From contig JABIFX010000259.1 in NCBI GenBank assembly GCA_018650445.1, positions 1 through 46,938 of the forward strand: a DNA stretch of 46,938 bases. Reading direction: 5' to 3'. A model generated the notes under the pieces. That model saw nothing but the letters and a program-made list of their open reading frames with translations, did no database searches and had not been told where the DNA came from. The DNA comes from Fidelibacterota bacterium (lineage in GTDB: Bacteria; Fidelibacterota; UBA8477; JABMPR01). This document shows, piece after piece, positions 7,756 to 16,532 of this stretch. The first letter of the stretch is position 1. The number at the start of each line of letters is the position of its first letter. The translations under genes and the position numbers were made by a program.

Positions 7756-8244
7756 ATGCGTCTGAAAATTAGCTTACTTGTTACACTACTATTATTTTTT
7801 CTATCCTGTTCACAGGAAGTTCAAACAGTTGAATTGAGTAACCCTGGTTTTGGGATCACAGCTTCCAGTATTGATGCTGCTGCTGAAGGAGTTGATATCC
7901 CCGTCTTGATGAAAACAGATGATATTATCAAGGGTATACAATTCACACTCACCTGGGACCCAGGTGTAGGTCAGGTAATCAAACCCACACTAACAGCAGC
8001 AAATCCAGGTTTCACCATCTCATCTAGCGAGGGTGGTCGGGGAGAGATGAAAGTTCTCATATTTAGTATGACGGGTGCTGTTTTCAATACGACAGATCCA
8101 GCTATAATGACGATTCCGGTGAGAATTATTAATCCAGATGCACCAGATTTTACACTGGCTTTCAACAATGCTATCTTTGCAGGACCCAGTGCCACTGCCT
8201 ATGAAATTCCTGTTTTACACGCAAAATTGAAGATCAATCGCTAA
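7756..8244 (+). CDS. Putative lipoprotein with cohesin-like beta-sandwich domain
   Basis: A 162-residue exported protein. The N-terminus is a type II signal peptide ending FFLSC, which makes Cys18 the likely lipidated residue (the -3 position is Phe rather than Leu). The mature part resembles a cohesin-like fold: alternating beta segments such as VDIPVLMKTDDIIKGIQFTLTWDP and MKVLIFSMTGAVFNTTDPAIMTIPVRI, with the typical spacing of hydrophobic strands. Cohesin-like domains mediate protein-protein contacts, classically with dockerins. No dockerin is visible in this window. It lies 6 bp after recN and shares one base with the aldolase gene, so it sits inside an operon of unrelated functions. Confidence 0.65.
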   Translation: MRLKISLLVTLLLFFLSCSQEVQTVELSNPGFGITASSIDAAAEGVDIPVLMKTDDIIKGIQFTLTWDPGVGQVIKPTLTAANPGFTISSSEGGRGEMKVLIFSMTGAVFNTTDPAIMTIPVRIINPDAPDFTLAFNNAIFAGPSATAYEIPVLHAKLKINR

Positions 8245-9269
8245 TGAGTTATATCGATCTACGATCTGATACTGTCACGCGTCCCACAGAGGCCATGAGA
8301 ACTGCCATGTATCAGGCAGAGGTTGGAGATGATGTTTATGGAGAAGATCATCTTGTAAATGAGCTTCAAGGGCGAGTCGCTAATATGCTGGGGAAAGAAG
8401 CTGGTCTTTTTGTGCCCTCAGGAACCATGAGTAATCAACTTGCTATCCGTAGCCAGACTCAACCTGGCGATGAGGTCATCTGCGAATACAATTCGCACAT
8501 TTTCAATTACGAAGGTGGCGGACCTGCATTGCTGAGTGGTGTTCAACTACATCCCCTCTTAGCTGACTATGGTATACTGACCTCAGAACAGATCTCCGAG
8601 GCGAGGCGACCCACTGACCATCATTATGCCCAGACCAGGCTCATTACCCTGGAAAATACTCACAATCGAGCAGGTGGAGTTGTCTACCCCTTACCGATAA
8701 TTGAGGAAATTGCCGCCTATGCAGACAGCCAGAATATTCGTATGCATCTTGACGGCGCGCGTCTTATGAATTCTGTCATAGCAAGTGGTCTTGATCCCAG
8801 TGCCTTCGGTGATCACTTTAATTCAGTAAGTCTGTGTTTATCCAAAGGTCTCGGGGCACCAGTGGGTTCTGTCCTGGTAGGTGATGCTGAATGTATCGAC
8901 AGAGCACATAGATTCCGAAAAATGTTTGGTGGTGGAATGAGGCAAATTGGTATTCTGGCAGCCGCTGGATTATATGCCCTCGATCATCATATTGAACGCC
9001 TTGCTGAGGATCATCAACGTGCTAAAACTCTGGCGGAAACCTGTCTGGAATTGGGATATCTGGAAAATGATATTGCCTGGACCCAGACTAATATTGTTTT
9101 GCTGGCATTTCCAGATGGCAATACAGCAGAGATGGAGCTGAAATTCAAGCAATCTGGTTTGTTGGTGTCGGTGGTCAGTGATCATCGAATCCGCCTTGTG
9201 ACTCACCTCGATTTTCACGATGATCAATTGCTTCAATCCATCGAAATTCTTAAACAAGTGTTAGGCTAA
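8244..9269 (+). CDS. ltaE: Low-specificity L-threonine aldolase
   Basis: PLP enzyme that cleaves L-threonine or L-allo-threonine to glycine and acetaldehyde in the cytoplasm. It has 341 residues, the normal length. It starts with the family hallmark DLRSDTVTRPT and contains GDDVYGEDHLVNELQ, ENTHNRAGGVVYPL, HLDGARLMN with the Asp that contacts the PLP ring nitrogen, and LCLSKGLGAPVGS with the PLP-binding lysine. The ATG overlaps the stop of the preceding lipoprotein gene (TAATG), and trkA follows after 3 bp. The allo or L preference cannot be told from sequence alone. Confidence 0.94.
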   Translation: MSYIDLRSDTVTRPTEAMRTAMYQAEVGDDVYGEDHLVNELQGRVANMLGKEAGLFVPSGTMSNQLAIRSQTQPGDEVICEYNSHIFNYEGGGPALLSGVQLHPLLADYGILTSEQISEARRPTDHHYAQTRLITLENTHNRAGGVVYPLPIIEEIAAYADSQNIRMHLDGARLMNSVIASGLDPSAFGDHFNSVSLCLSKGLGAPVGSVLVGDAECIDRAHRFRKMFGGGMRQIGILAAAGLYALDHHIERLAEDHQRAKTLAETCLELGYLENDIAWTQTNIVLLAFPDGNTAEMELKFKQSGLLVSVVSDHRIRLVTHLDFHDDQLLQSIEILKQVLG

Positions 9270-9272
9270 ATT

Positions 9273-10625
9273 ATGAAAAAGAAGATCGTCATCGTCGGTG
9301 CTGGAAGTGTTGGATTTTATCTGGCCAAAACTCTGGCTGAAATGGGGAATGACATCAGCATTATTGATATTGACCCTGAAAAAGTACTAAGAGCCAAGCA
9401 GGAACTTGATGCCCTGGTTATCGAGGGTAATGGTGCTCAGTCCAATACGCTCGAGGATGCTCAGGTTGAGAGTGCTGATTTATTTTTAGCTGTAACTAGA
9501 ATCGATGAAATTAACATAATCGCCTCTATGAAGGCGAATAAGATGAATCCTGATGCCAAAATATTGGCTCGGGTCAGAAGTGGCGACTACCAGAAGAAAG
9601 ATGCTCTCCTTGATTTGGCTGATCTGGGGATTGAAAAGGTAATTAATCCAGAACAAATCGCAGCCCGAGAAATCCAACACCTCGTACAGCATGCCACAGC
9701 CCAGGAAATCATGACATATAATCATGGTCGGGTCTACATGGTGGCGCTTACCCCAACTGATACCTGCGAGTTGATGCATAAATCTCTGAGAGAGTTGGGA
9801 GCTACATATACAGAGCTACCATTCCGAACTGTGGCTATCGATAGAGACGGAGAAACCATCATCCCTGGTGGCGATCACATTTTTCAACCCGGTGATAAGA
9901 TATTCATCGTCTGTTTGAAGGATAAACTCAAAGAAATGTATCGACTTTGTGGTTTTAAGCAGAAGAAAATGATCAAGACGGTACTGATCATGGGAGCTGG
10001 AAAATTAGGACGCCTCGTAGCTGCTAATTTGAAAGACCAATTTAATGTCCGTCTAGTCGACCACCGGAAAGAGAAATTACTTAAAGCTGCCAAAGAATTG
10101 CCCGATGTGTTGCTTCTTCATGCAGACGGCTTGGATGTCGATTTTCTAGAAAGTGAAGGTATCAGCGAATTTGATGCATTGATCACTTTGACCGATGATG
10201 AGACGACTAACTTGTTTGCTGGTTTGATTGCCAAGAAGAAAGGCGTAGACAAAGTTATCGTCCATATTAATTCACCTGACTATTTGCCTCTTGTAAAAGG
10301 ATTGGGAATAAATTCTGTGGTCAGCAAAAACCTTTCTACCGTGGACGCTTTTATGCGCTATGTCGTGAGGGGACAAGTTCATTCTGTGATGATGCTGGAA
10401 GGTATTGATACGGAGGTTATCGAACTATCACCCTCACCCAATAGTAAAATTATTGGTGTTCCCCTTGAACAGATTGATTTTCCGCCAGATGCCGTGGTAG
10501 GGGGTATTATTAAGGGGGGATATGAGGAGATCGCCATGGGGAGAAGCATTATCGAAAAAGGTGATCGTGCCATTGTTTTTGCAAGAGCTTCACGAGTAAA
10601 CGATGTCGAAGCACTTTTCAACTAA
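9273..10625 (+). CDS. trkA: Trk system potassium uptake regulatory protein TrkA
   Basis: Peripheral NAD-binding subunit that gates the TrkH potassium channel on the cytoplasmic face. Its 450 residues contain two tandem RCK units. The first nucleotide fold begins IVIVGAGSVGFYLAKTLAE with IIDIDPEKV as the acidic end of the second strand; the second begins VLIMGAGKLGRLVAANL. Each is followed by a TrkA-C domain (about 140-225 and 370-450). The gene overlaps trkH by 23 bp, which suggests coupled translation and balanced production. Confidence 0.95.
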   Translation: MKKKIVIVGAGSVGFYLAKTLAEMGNDISIIDIDPEKVLRAKQELDALVIEGNGAQSNTLEDAQVESADLFLAVTRIDEINIIASMKANKMNPDAKILARVRSGDYQKKDALLDLADLGIEKVINPEQIAAREIQHLVQHATAQEIMTYNHGRVYMVALTPTDTCELMHKSLRELGATYTELPFRTVAIDRDGETIIPGGDHIFQPGDKIFIVCLKDKLKEMYRLCGFKQKKMIKTVLIMGAGKLGRLVAANLKDQFNVRLVDHRKEKLLKAAKELPDVLLLHADGLDVDFLESEGISEFDALITLTDDETTNLFAGLIAKKKGVDKVIVHINSPDYLPLVKGLGINSVVSKNLSTVDAFMRYVVRGQVHSVMMLEGIDTEVIELSPSPNSKIIGVPLEQIDFPPDAVVGGIIKGGYEEIAMGRSIIEKGDRAIVFARASRVNDVEALFN

Positions 10626-12096
10626 GCGTTTCAGCCTCATCCCAACACTCAATGTGTTGGCTGCATTGACCCTCTTTATCGGGTTATCTATGGGGTTGTC
10701 GCTATTGGTTGCTTTAGCTTATGGTGATGGCGATAGTGTAGCCCTTTTAGAGGCAATGATCATCACACTTTCCATCGGTGGTCTCGGGTACATTTTCACG
10801 CGCCATACGCATGTCCTGGCCCCTCGACAGGTCTTTCTGAGTGTTAGCCTGAGCTGGGTATCTGCCTCCCTTTTTGGTGCGCTACCCATGTTTTTTGCTA
10901 CAGATATGTCCTATACAGATTGCTTTTTCGAAGCTATGTCTGGATTCACCACCACAGGGGCATCCATTTTGACAGATATCGAGAGTTTACCCCATGGGAT
11001 ACTCTTCTGGAGAAGTTTTACCCACTGGTTAGGTGGAATGGGGATTATTGTTTTTACAGTGACCGTCATGCCCCTGTCCGGAAGAAGTGGAACTTTATTA
11101 TTCGCTGCTGAAGCGCCTGGTCCAGTGAGTGACAAAATCGCTCCCAGAATTTCTGAAACAGCTAAAATACTCTATTTTGTCTACGCGCTCATCTCTGTTG
11201 CAGAGTTTATCTTTTTATGGATTGGACCCATGGATTGGTTCGATTCAGCCTGCCACACATTCGGTACCATGGCTACGGGTGGATTTTCCACTAAAAATGC
11301 TTCCATCGCTCACTTTCAGAGTGCCTATGTGGATTGGGTGATCATCTTCTTTATGATCTTAGCTGGAACCAATTTCTCCCTCCACTATTTTGGACTACAG
11401 GGTAAGGTGATTCGCTATTTCAGAAGTCGTGAATGGCAATTCTGGATGAGTATTTTGGGGATGGCCCTGGCTTTTATGTTGGCAGATTTTTTCCTTTCTC
11501 CATTTTACGAAGGAAGCAGTGCAGCTATTTTAGCCTTCAAAGCCGAACCCCTCAGGCAGGCCGCCTTTCAAGTTGTCTCTATCATCACAACAACAGGTTT
11601 TGTAACTGCAGACTTCGAGCAATGGTCTTATTACGCACAGTTTATTCTATTTGGACTCATGTTTGTGGGTGGTATGGCCGGTTCCACCGGTGGCGGCATC
11701 AAAGCCATCAGAATCCTGCTCTTTACAAAAATGGCTATCACTGAACTCCGGCGTATGATCCATCCCCGAGCTTATTTGCCTATCAAACTACGCAATCAAT
11801 TCGTTGATGATGATGCCGTTCGTAATACAACGACATTCCTCTTATTCTTCATGGTGATATTTGTAGGTTTTGCATTTTTTCTCACTGGATTCGGTCATGA
11901 TTTGGTTACCAGCGCCACAGCATCTATATCCATGCTGTGTAACATTGGACCTGGTCTAGCAGATGTTGGACCCACAGATAATTACTCCTTCTTCAGCAAC
12001 TTTGAGAAGTGGGCCATGGCTTTTGTGATGATGCTGGGACGTTTGGAAGTGCTTACCGTAGTAGTCTTATTTAATCGTCATTTTTGGAGGTCCTGA
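10603..12096 (+). CDS. trkH: Trk potassium uptake channel subunit TrkH
   Basis: Inner-membrane K+ translocating subunit of the SKT superfamily, 497 residues with about ten to twelve membrane segments. The four selectivity-filter loops can be followed: SGFTTTGASIL in the first repeat, FGTMATGGFSTK in the second, SIITTTGFVT in the third and SMLCNIGPGLADVG in the fourth. These glycine-containing turns match the family. The gene begins inside the end of trkA and its stop overlaps the ATG of the enoyl-CoA hydratase gene (TGATG). Confidence 0.95.
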   Translation: MSKHFSTKRFSLIPTLNVLAALTLFIGLSMGLSLLVALAYGDGDSVALLEAMIITLSIGGLGYIFTRHTHVLAPRQVFLSVSLSWVSASLFGALPMFFATDMSYTDCFFEAMSGFTTTGASILTDIESLPHGILFWRSFTHWLGGMGIIVFTVTVMPLSGRSGTLLFAAEAPGPVSDKIAPRISETAKILYFVYALISVAEFIFLWIGPMDWFDSACHTFGTMATGGFSTKNASIAHFQSAYVDWVIIFFMILAGTNFSLHYFGLQGKVIRYFRSREWQFWMSILGMALAFMLADFFLSPFYEGSSAAILAFKAEPLRQAAFQVVSIITTTGFVTADFEQWSYYAQFILFGLMFVGGMAGSTGGGIKAIRILLFTKMAITELRRMIHPRAYLPIKLRNQFVDDDAVRNTTTFLLFFMVIFVGFAFFLTGFGHDLVTSATASISMLCNIGPGLADVGPTDNYSFFSNFEKWAMAFVMMLGRLEVLTVVVLFNRHFWRS

Positions 12097-12872
12097 TGGA
12101 TTTCGTTAAGCTTGAAGTAAAAGGTGGAATTGCTATTGTAACACTTGACCGACAGGCAAAATTAAACGCCTTAAATGGAATGGTACTCAATGAGCTGGAG
12201 GAAACCTTCCAGGAATTGCAAGGCAATGACGAGGTTCGTGTTATTATCGTCACTGGGGCAGGAGAAAAATCTTTTGTCGCCGGAGCTGATATTGGCCAGT
12301 TTCCATCCATGTCGCCTGAAGATGCTCATGCATTCGCAAAGCGTGGTCAGACTGTTTTCTCGCTTATCGAATCAAGCACCAAACCTGTCCTCGCCGCTAT
12401 TAATGGATTTGCACTTGGTGGAGGTTGTGAGCTTGCCCTTTCCTGTCATCTACGATTCGCTTCTGAAAACGCACTTTTCGGTCAACCCGAAGTAAAGCTA
12501 GGTGTCATTGCGGGATATGGCGGAACCCAGCGTTTACCGCGTCTAATTGGAAGAGGCAGGGCCTTGGATTTACTGCTTTCCGGTCGAATGATCAAAGCCG
12601 ATGAAGCACTTCAAATGGGTTTGGTTAACGGTGTTTTTCCTCAGATTGAATTACTATCCAAGGTTGAGGAATATGCAGAAATGCTGATGACCCAGGGTCC
12701 GCAGGCTCAAGCGCTGACCATCAGGGCTGTCTATCGGGGAGTTGAAACCACCTTGAGCAAAGGTCTCGAGGAAGAAGCCGCAGCTTTCCGAGATGTTTTT
12801 GAAACCGAAGATCGAATCGAAGGTGCCACTGCCTTTCTAGAGCGGCGCCCTGCAAAATTTAAAAATCGTTAA
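12096..12872 (+). CDS. Enoyl-CoA hydratase/isomerase family protein (crotonase type)
   Basis: Likely adds water across the double bond of short-chain enoyl-CoA such as crotonyl-CoA. I choose ATG 12096, which overlaps the trkH stop and has GGAGG 5 bp upstream (12086-12090), giving 258 residues; a frame extension to 12084 has no such signal. Both catalytic glutamates of true hydratases are present: Glu112 in GGGCELALSC and Glu132 in GQPEVKLGVIAGYGG. The oxyanion-hole region AGADI is also intact. It is placed between potassium uptake genes and a possible amino acid module, so its pathway is uncertain. A separate crotonase, MenB, is encoded at 35428-36264. Confidence 0.9.
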   Translation: MDFVKLEVKGGIAIVTLDRQAKLNALNGMVLNELEETFQELQGNDEVRVIIVTGAGEKSFVAGADIGQFPSMSPEDAHAFAKRGQTVFSLIESSTKPVLAAINGFALGGGCELALSCHLRFASENALFGQPEVKLGVIAGYGGTQRLPRLIGRGRALDLLLSGRMIKADEALQMGLVNGVFPQIELLSKVEEYAEMLMTQGPQAQALTIRAVYRGVETTLSKGLEEEAAAFRDVFETEDRIEGATAFLERRPAKFKNR

Positions 12873-12882
12873 ATCATCTCAC

Positions 12883-13926
12883 ATGGATCAAAAACGACGA
12901 AGATTCGTACTTTATGCCCAGAATCGTCTCCATCCACTAGGTAGTAAAACTGCCAATGGACTGATCCTTTTTCGCCAGGATGAAGTACAGGTTATTGTAG
13001 ATGCCAGCAAAGCTGGTCAGACAGCTCAGGATGTGCTCGGTTATGGCGGCGCTATTCCCATTGTGGCACATATCTCCGAAGCGCTGAAATTTCAGCCGGA
13101 TACTCTGGCAATCGGTATAGCTCCCATTGGAGGAGCAGCCAAACCTGAATGGATACCAGAAATTAAAATCGCCCTGGAAGCGGGATTGAAAGTTTGGTCC
13201 GGATTACACCAATTCCTGAGCGATGTTGAAGAACTTAGCAAATATACACACCTTATCTGGGATGTTCGTAAAACTCCTCCAGGCTTAAAAGTAGCACGGG
13301 GTCATTGGAAAGAAAGAAAGTCAAAAGTCATTCTCACGATTGGCTCAGACTCCAATGTAGGTAAAATGACTACAGCACTGACACTTCAAAAGCAGCTGCA
13401 GGCCATTGGACTCGATTCCATATTTGTAGGAACTGGTCAAACCGGAATAATGATTTCGGGTCGTGGTGTTGCTGTGGATGCCATTGTATCTGATTTTGTA
13501 AATGGTGCTACAGAAGCTGAGATTGATAAAGTCGATGGACAGGCACCCCTCATTATTGTCGAAGGACAGGGAGCAGTAACCCATTTAGGTTATAGTGGTG
13601 TTACCATGGGTCTAATTCACGGTGCCATGCCAGATGCCTTTGTCCTGGCTCACCAGCCCAGCCGCCTTATGGATGATTACGACCATCCCTTACCAGATAT
13701 TGGCTATTTAATCGATCTTCATGAGACTTTGATGCAACCTTTTAAACCCGCCAAGGTGCTGGGTATAAACCTCTATTCAAAAGACATGAGTAGTGAGGAA
13801 AGCCAGAATTCCTGTGAGAGTATCTATGCAAAAACGGGTTTACCGGTTGAGGATATGATGAAAAGTCCCAAAGGAATTGTTGCCGAAAAAGTACTGCGGA
13901 ATCTTTTTCCCGAACAGAATATTTAG
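12883..13926 (+). CDS. DUF1611 family protein, DgcN-like (putative D-glutamate N-acetyltransferase)
   Basis: Cytoplasmic protein of 347 residues belonging to DUF1611. An N-terminal domain (about 1-135) with GAIPIVAHISEAL and IGIAPIGGAAKPEW is followed by a P-loop NTPase-like domain: GSDSNVGKMTT (154-164), FVGTGQTGIMISGRGVAVDAIVSDFVNG in two adjoining parts, and VEGQGAVTHLGYSGVTMGL. Members named DgcN in marine Gammaproteobacteria are reported to act on D-glutamate together with the epimerase-like DgcA. Here the next gene, 16 bp on, is an enolase-superfamily epimerase, which reproduces that pairing. Family assignment is firm; the substrate is inferred. Confidence 0.82.
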   Translation: MDQKRRRFVLYAQNRLHPLGSKTANGLILFRQDEVQVIVDASKAGQTAQDVLGYGGAIPIVAHISEALKFQPDTLAIGIAPIGGAAKPEWIPEIKIALEAGLKVWSGLHQFLSDVEELSKYTHLIWDVRKTPPGLKVARGHWKERKSKVILTIGSDSNVGKMTTALTLQKQLQAIGLDSIFVGTGQTGIMISGRGVAVDAIVSDFVNGATEAEIDKVDGQAPLIIVEGQGAVTHLGYSGVTMGLIHGAMPDAFVLAHQPSRLMDDYDHPLPDIGYLIDLHETLMQPFKPAKVLGINLYSKDMSSEESQNSCESIYAKTGLPVEDMMKSPKGIVAEKVLRNLFPEQNI

Positions 13927-13942
13927 GAATGTGAGGAAAGTA

Positions 13943-14962
13943 ATGTCCCTGTCTCTTAAGTGGTCCATTCAACGGATTACAACCAAATTTGAATTCAAAA
14001 TTGCCAGGAGTGCTGAAAGCTATTATGATGTCGTCATCCTGGAATTGAGTGATGGTGAGTTTAATGGTTTTGGAGAAGCAGCACCCTCAAAGCGTTATGA
14101 ACAAGGCCCTGAGACTATATTGGAGTTGTTAGCAACCCATAAAAATCAGATTTTGGAAATATCAGTAGATGATGCTGAAAATCGTCAGGATCAGTTAGAG
14201 CAGATGTTTCCTCATAGTTACTCGTTGCAGGCAGCCTTGGATACAGCCTTTTGGGATCTGTATGGGCAGCGCCAGGGGAAACCTCTCTGGAAAATATTTG
14301 GTGCGACACAAAACCTGGTGACTTCTTCCTATACAATTGGGATCTCAGATCTTAGTGTCATTCCAGCTAAAATTAAAGAAGCAATGGATTACCCCATCCT
14401 AAAAATCAAGCTTGGAACTGATTATGACCATGACATCATGCGAGCTATTCGTGCAGAAACGGATAAGGTTTTGAGGGTGGATGTCAACGAAGGCTGGAAA
14501 ACACTGGATGATGCAAAGCGCGGGGCGGAATGGCTGGCTGAGGAAAATGTTGAATTTCTGGAACAACCCATGCCGTCCAACCAGTTGGACGATATAGCGC
14601 AATTGAGAGCGTTTTCACCTTTACCCCTGGTCGCAGACGAGAATTCAGTGCGTCCCCAGGATATACCCGGTCTTGTCGGCGCATATGATGGCATCAATAT
14701 CAAGCTGATGAAATGTGGTGGTCTAACCAACGCGAAGAAAATGGTAGATCTCGCGCATAAACATGAATTTGACATCATGCTGGGTTGCATGGTCGAAACA
14801 TCCATCGGTATTTCTGCCATGTCACAACTTGGATCATATGCCCGTTGGCTAGATTTGGATGGCAATGTTTTATTGGCAGAGGATCCATATAGAGGTGTGG
14901 GAAATCAGGCCGGGAAAATCCGATTGCTCGATAAACCAGGTTTGGGTATTGAGAAAAGCTAA
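13943..14962 (+). CDS. Dipeptide epimerase-like enolase superfamily protein (L-Ala-D/L-Glu epimerase or DgcA-type)
   Basis: Enolase-superfamily enzyme of the muconate-lactonizing subgroup, 339 residues. The start is ATG 13943 behind GAGGAAAG; the longer frame from 13877 overlaps the previous gene and lacks a site. Catalytic residues are all present: KIK (Lys154, Lys156) and Lys254 as the paired bases, and Asp180, Glu207 and Asp232 as magnesium ligands. A DLD motif (304-306, in WLDLDGNVLL) matches the DxD that in L-Ala-D/L-Glu epimerases binds the dipeptide amino group. That favours muropeptide recycling, while the DUF1611 neighbour suggests N-acetyl-D-glutamate racemisation. The sequence alone does not decide. 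MenC in this window is a paralogue of the same superfamily. Confidence 0.87.
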   Translation: MSLSLKWSIQRITTKFEFKIARSAESYYDVVILELSDGEFNGFGEAAPSKRYEQGPETILELLATHKNQILEISVDDAENRQDQLEQMFPHSYSLQAALDTAFWDLYGQRQGKPLWKIFGATQNLVTSSYTIGISDLSVIPAKIKEAMDYPILKIKLGTDYDHDIMRAIRAETDKVLRVDVNEGWKTLDDAKRGAEWLAEENVEFLEQPMPSNQLDDIAQLRAFSPLPLVADENSVRPQDIPGLVGAYDGINIKLMKCGGLTNAKKMVDLAHKHEFDIMLGCMVETSIGISAMSQLGSYARWLDLDGNVLLAEDPYRGVGNQAGKIRLLDKPGLGIEKS

Positions 14963-15016
14963 TCGAAGCCTTAATAGAAATATTGTGATTGAAACCGAAT
15001 TGTTCAGGAGTTCACT

Positions 15017-16528
15017 GTGAAAATATCGACGCGACATATCCTAATCCTGCTTGTATCCGCCTTATTGATTGGTTGTATGACAAAACCACACAATGCCACA
15101 CCACTACCTAAGCATCAATTTATGCGCAATGCCCAACAACAGGTCGCTTTTGAGATTGATACGCTACTGAATCATGCACCAACTGATATGGGTTGGTGGG
15201 GAGTAAAGGTTCAATATGCAAATACTGGTGAGGTGATTTACGAACGAAATTCAGATAGAATGTTTACGCCGGCATCAAATATGAAAATGTATACTACTGC
15301 TGCAGCCTTATGCCTTCTGGGACCCCAATATCGTTATGAAACAGATTTCGTGACCAATGGATCGATAGATAAAGGTGTCCTCAATGGGGATTTAATTATT
15401 AGGGGAAGTGGGGATCCAACCTGGTCTAGACGATTTTATGATGAGAATTATGATTCGGTCATGGTTCGGTTTGTGGATTCTTTAAAGGCAAAAGGAATCA
15501 CCGAAATCAATGGCAATATTGTAGGTGATGATAATGTTTTCGACGATGTTCCCTTAGGAGATGGTTGGTCCTGGGGTTATGAACACCATTGGTATGCAGC
15601 CCAAATATCAGGACTTTCTTATAGTGAAAATATAATCGATTTCACCCTGACTCCTGATATCAATAATATTGGTGGACCTGTAATCATTGAATTTCACCCA
15701 CAGACCTCGTATTTGAATTTACGGAATGACCTCATCACGGTCTCTCATAAAACAACTCAAGGATGGAGACATGGAAGAATTCGTGAAACTAATAATGGTT
15801 GGTTTGAAGGGGAGTATTCCATTAGCGATGGTACGCAGGAGGAAGACCTCACCATTAATAATCCCACTCTTTTTACTGTCTTCGCGTTGAAGAAACACCT
15901 CATCGATAAGGATATTAATGTAGTAGGTGAACCAGTAGATGTTGATGATCTACCAGACGCCATAGACTATGAGCAAACCAGCACATTATTCACTTACTTC
16001 TCTCACCCAATGTCCAGTATCATCAAAGGAGTGAACCGACGCAGCATAAACTTTATAGCAGAACAAGTGCATAAAACTCTGGGAAAAGAATTTGGGGCGA
16101 AAGGTTCTGCCGATGAGGGTGGTAAAATACAGATCGCCTTATTTGACTCTTTAGGCATGGATACAAAAAATTTACATATCCGGGATGGTTCAGGATTATC
16201 TAATTATAACCTTGTCTCTCCCAATACGACCACTTCATTATTGCAGATGATGTGGAACCACCCTTACCGTAGTTATTATCTTGAATCTTTTTCACTTACC
16301 GGAGTATCAGGAGCGACACGTAAAAGATTGCGGGGGACGAGTGCGGAGGGCAATGTTAGAACCAAAACAGGAACCATAGCAAAAGTCAGGACTTTGAGTG
16401 GCTATACCTGGACTCAATCCGGAGAGCCAATAATTTTCTCCATTTTAGTCAATCACCATGTTGTACCCAATTCACAAGTTAACCAAATTCAGGATCAGAT
16501 TGTTGTGATCCTATCAGATATGGAATAA
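15017..16528 (+). CDS. dacB: D-alanyl-D-alanine carboxypeptidase/endopeptidase, S13 family (first of tandem pair)
   Basis: PBP4-type enzyme that trims or cleaves peptidoglycan peptides in the periplasm. It has 503 residues with a GTG start behind CAGGAG. The N-terminus is a lipoprotein signal ending LIGC, with Cys20 the likely lipidated residue. The active site has SxxK as PASNMK (Ser87, Lys90), the DGSGLSNYNLVSP segment that carries the second triad element, and KTG within RTKTGTIAKV. The large insert between the first two motifs (about 110-340) is typical of class C PBPs. The next gene, 4 bp on, is a full-length paralogue. Confidence 0.93.
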   Translation: MKISTRHILILLVSALLIGCMTKPHNATPLPKHQFMRNAQQQVAFEIDTLLNHAPTDMGWWGVKVQYANTGEVIYERNSDRMFTPASNMKMYTTAAALCLLGPQYRYETDFVTNGSIDKGVLNGDLIIRGSGDPTWSRRFYDENYDSVMVRFVDSLKAKGITEINGNIVGDDNVFDDVPLGDGWSWGYEHHWYAAQISGLSYSENIIDFTLTPDINNIGGPVIIEFHPQTSYLNLRNDLITVSHKTTQGWRHGRIRETNNGWFEGEYSISDGTQEEDLTINNPTLFTVFALKKHLIDKDINVVGEPVDVDDLPDAIDYEQTSTLFTYFSHPMSSIIKGVNRRSINFIAEQVHKTLGKEFGAKGSADEGGKIQIALFDSLGMDTKNLHIRDGSGLSNYNLVSPNTTTSLLQMMWNHPYRSYYLESFSLTGVSGATRKRLRGTSAEGNVRTKTGTIAKVRTLSGYTWTQSGEPIIFSILVNHHVVPNSQVNQIQDQIVVILSDME

Positions 16529-16532
16529 AAAT

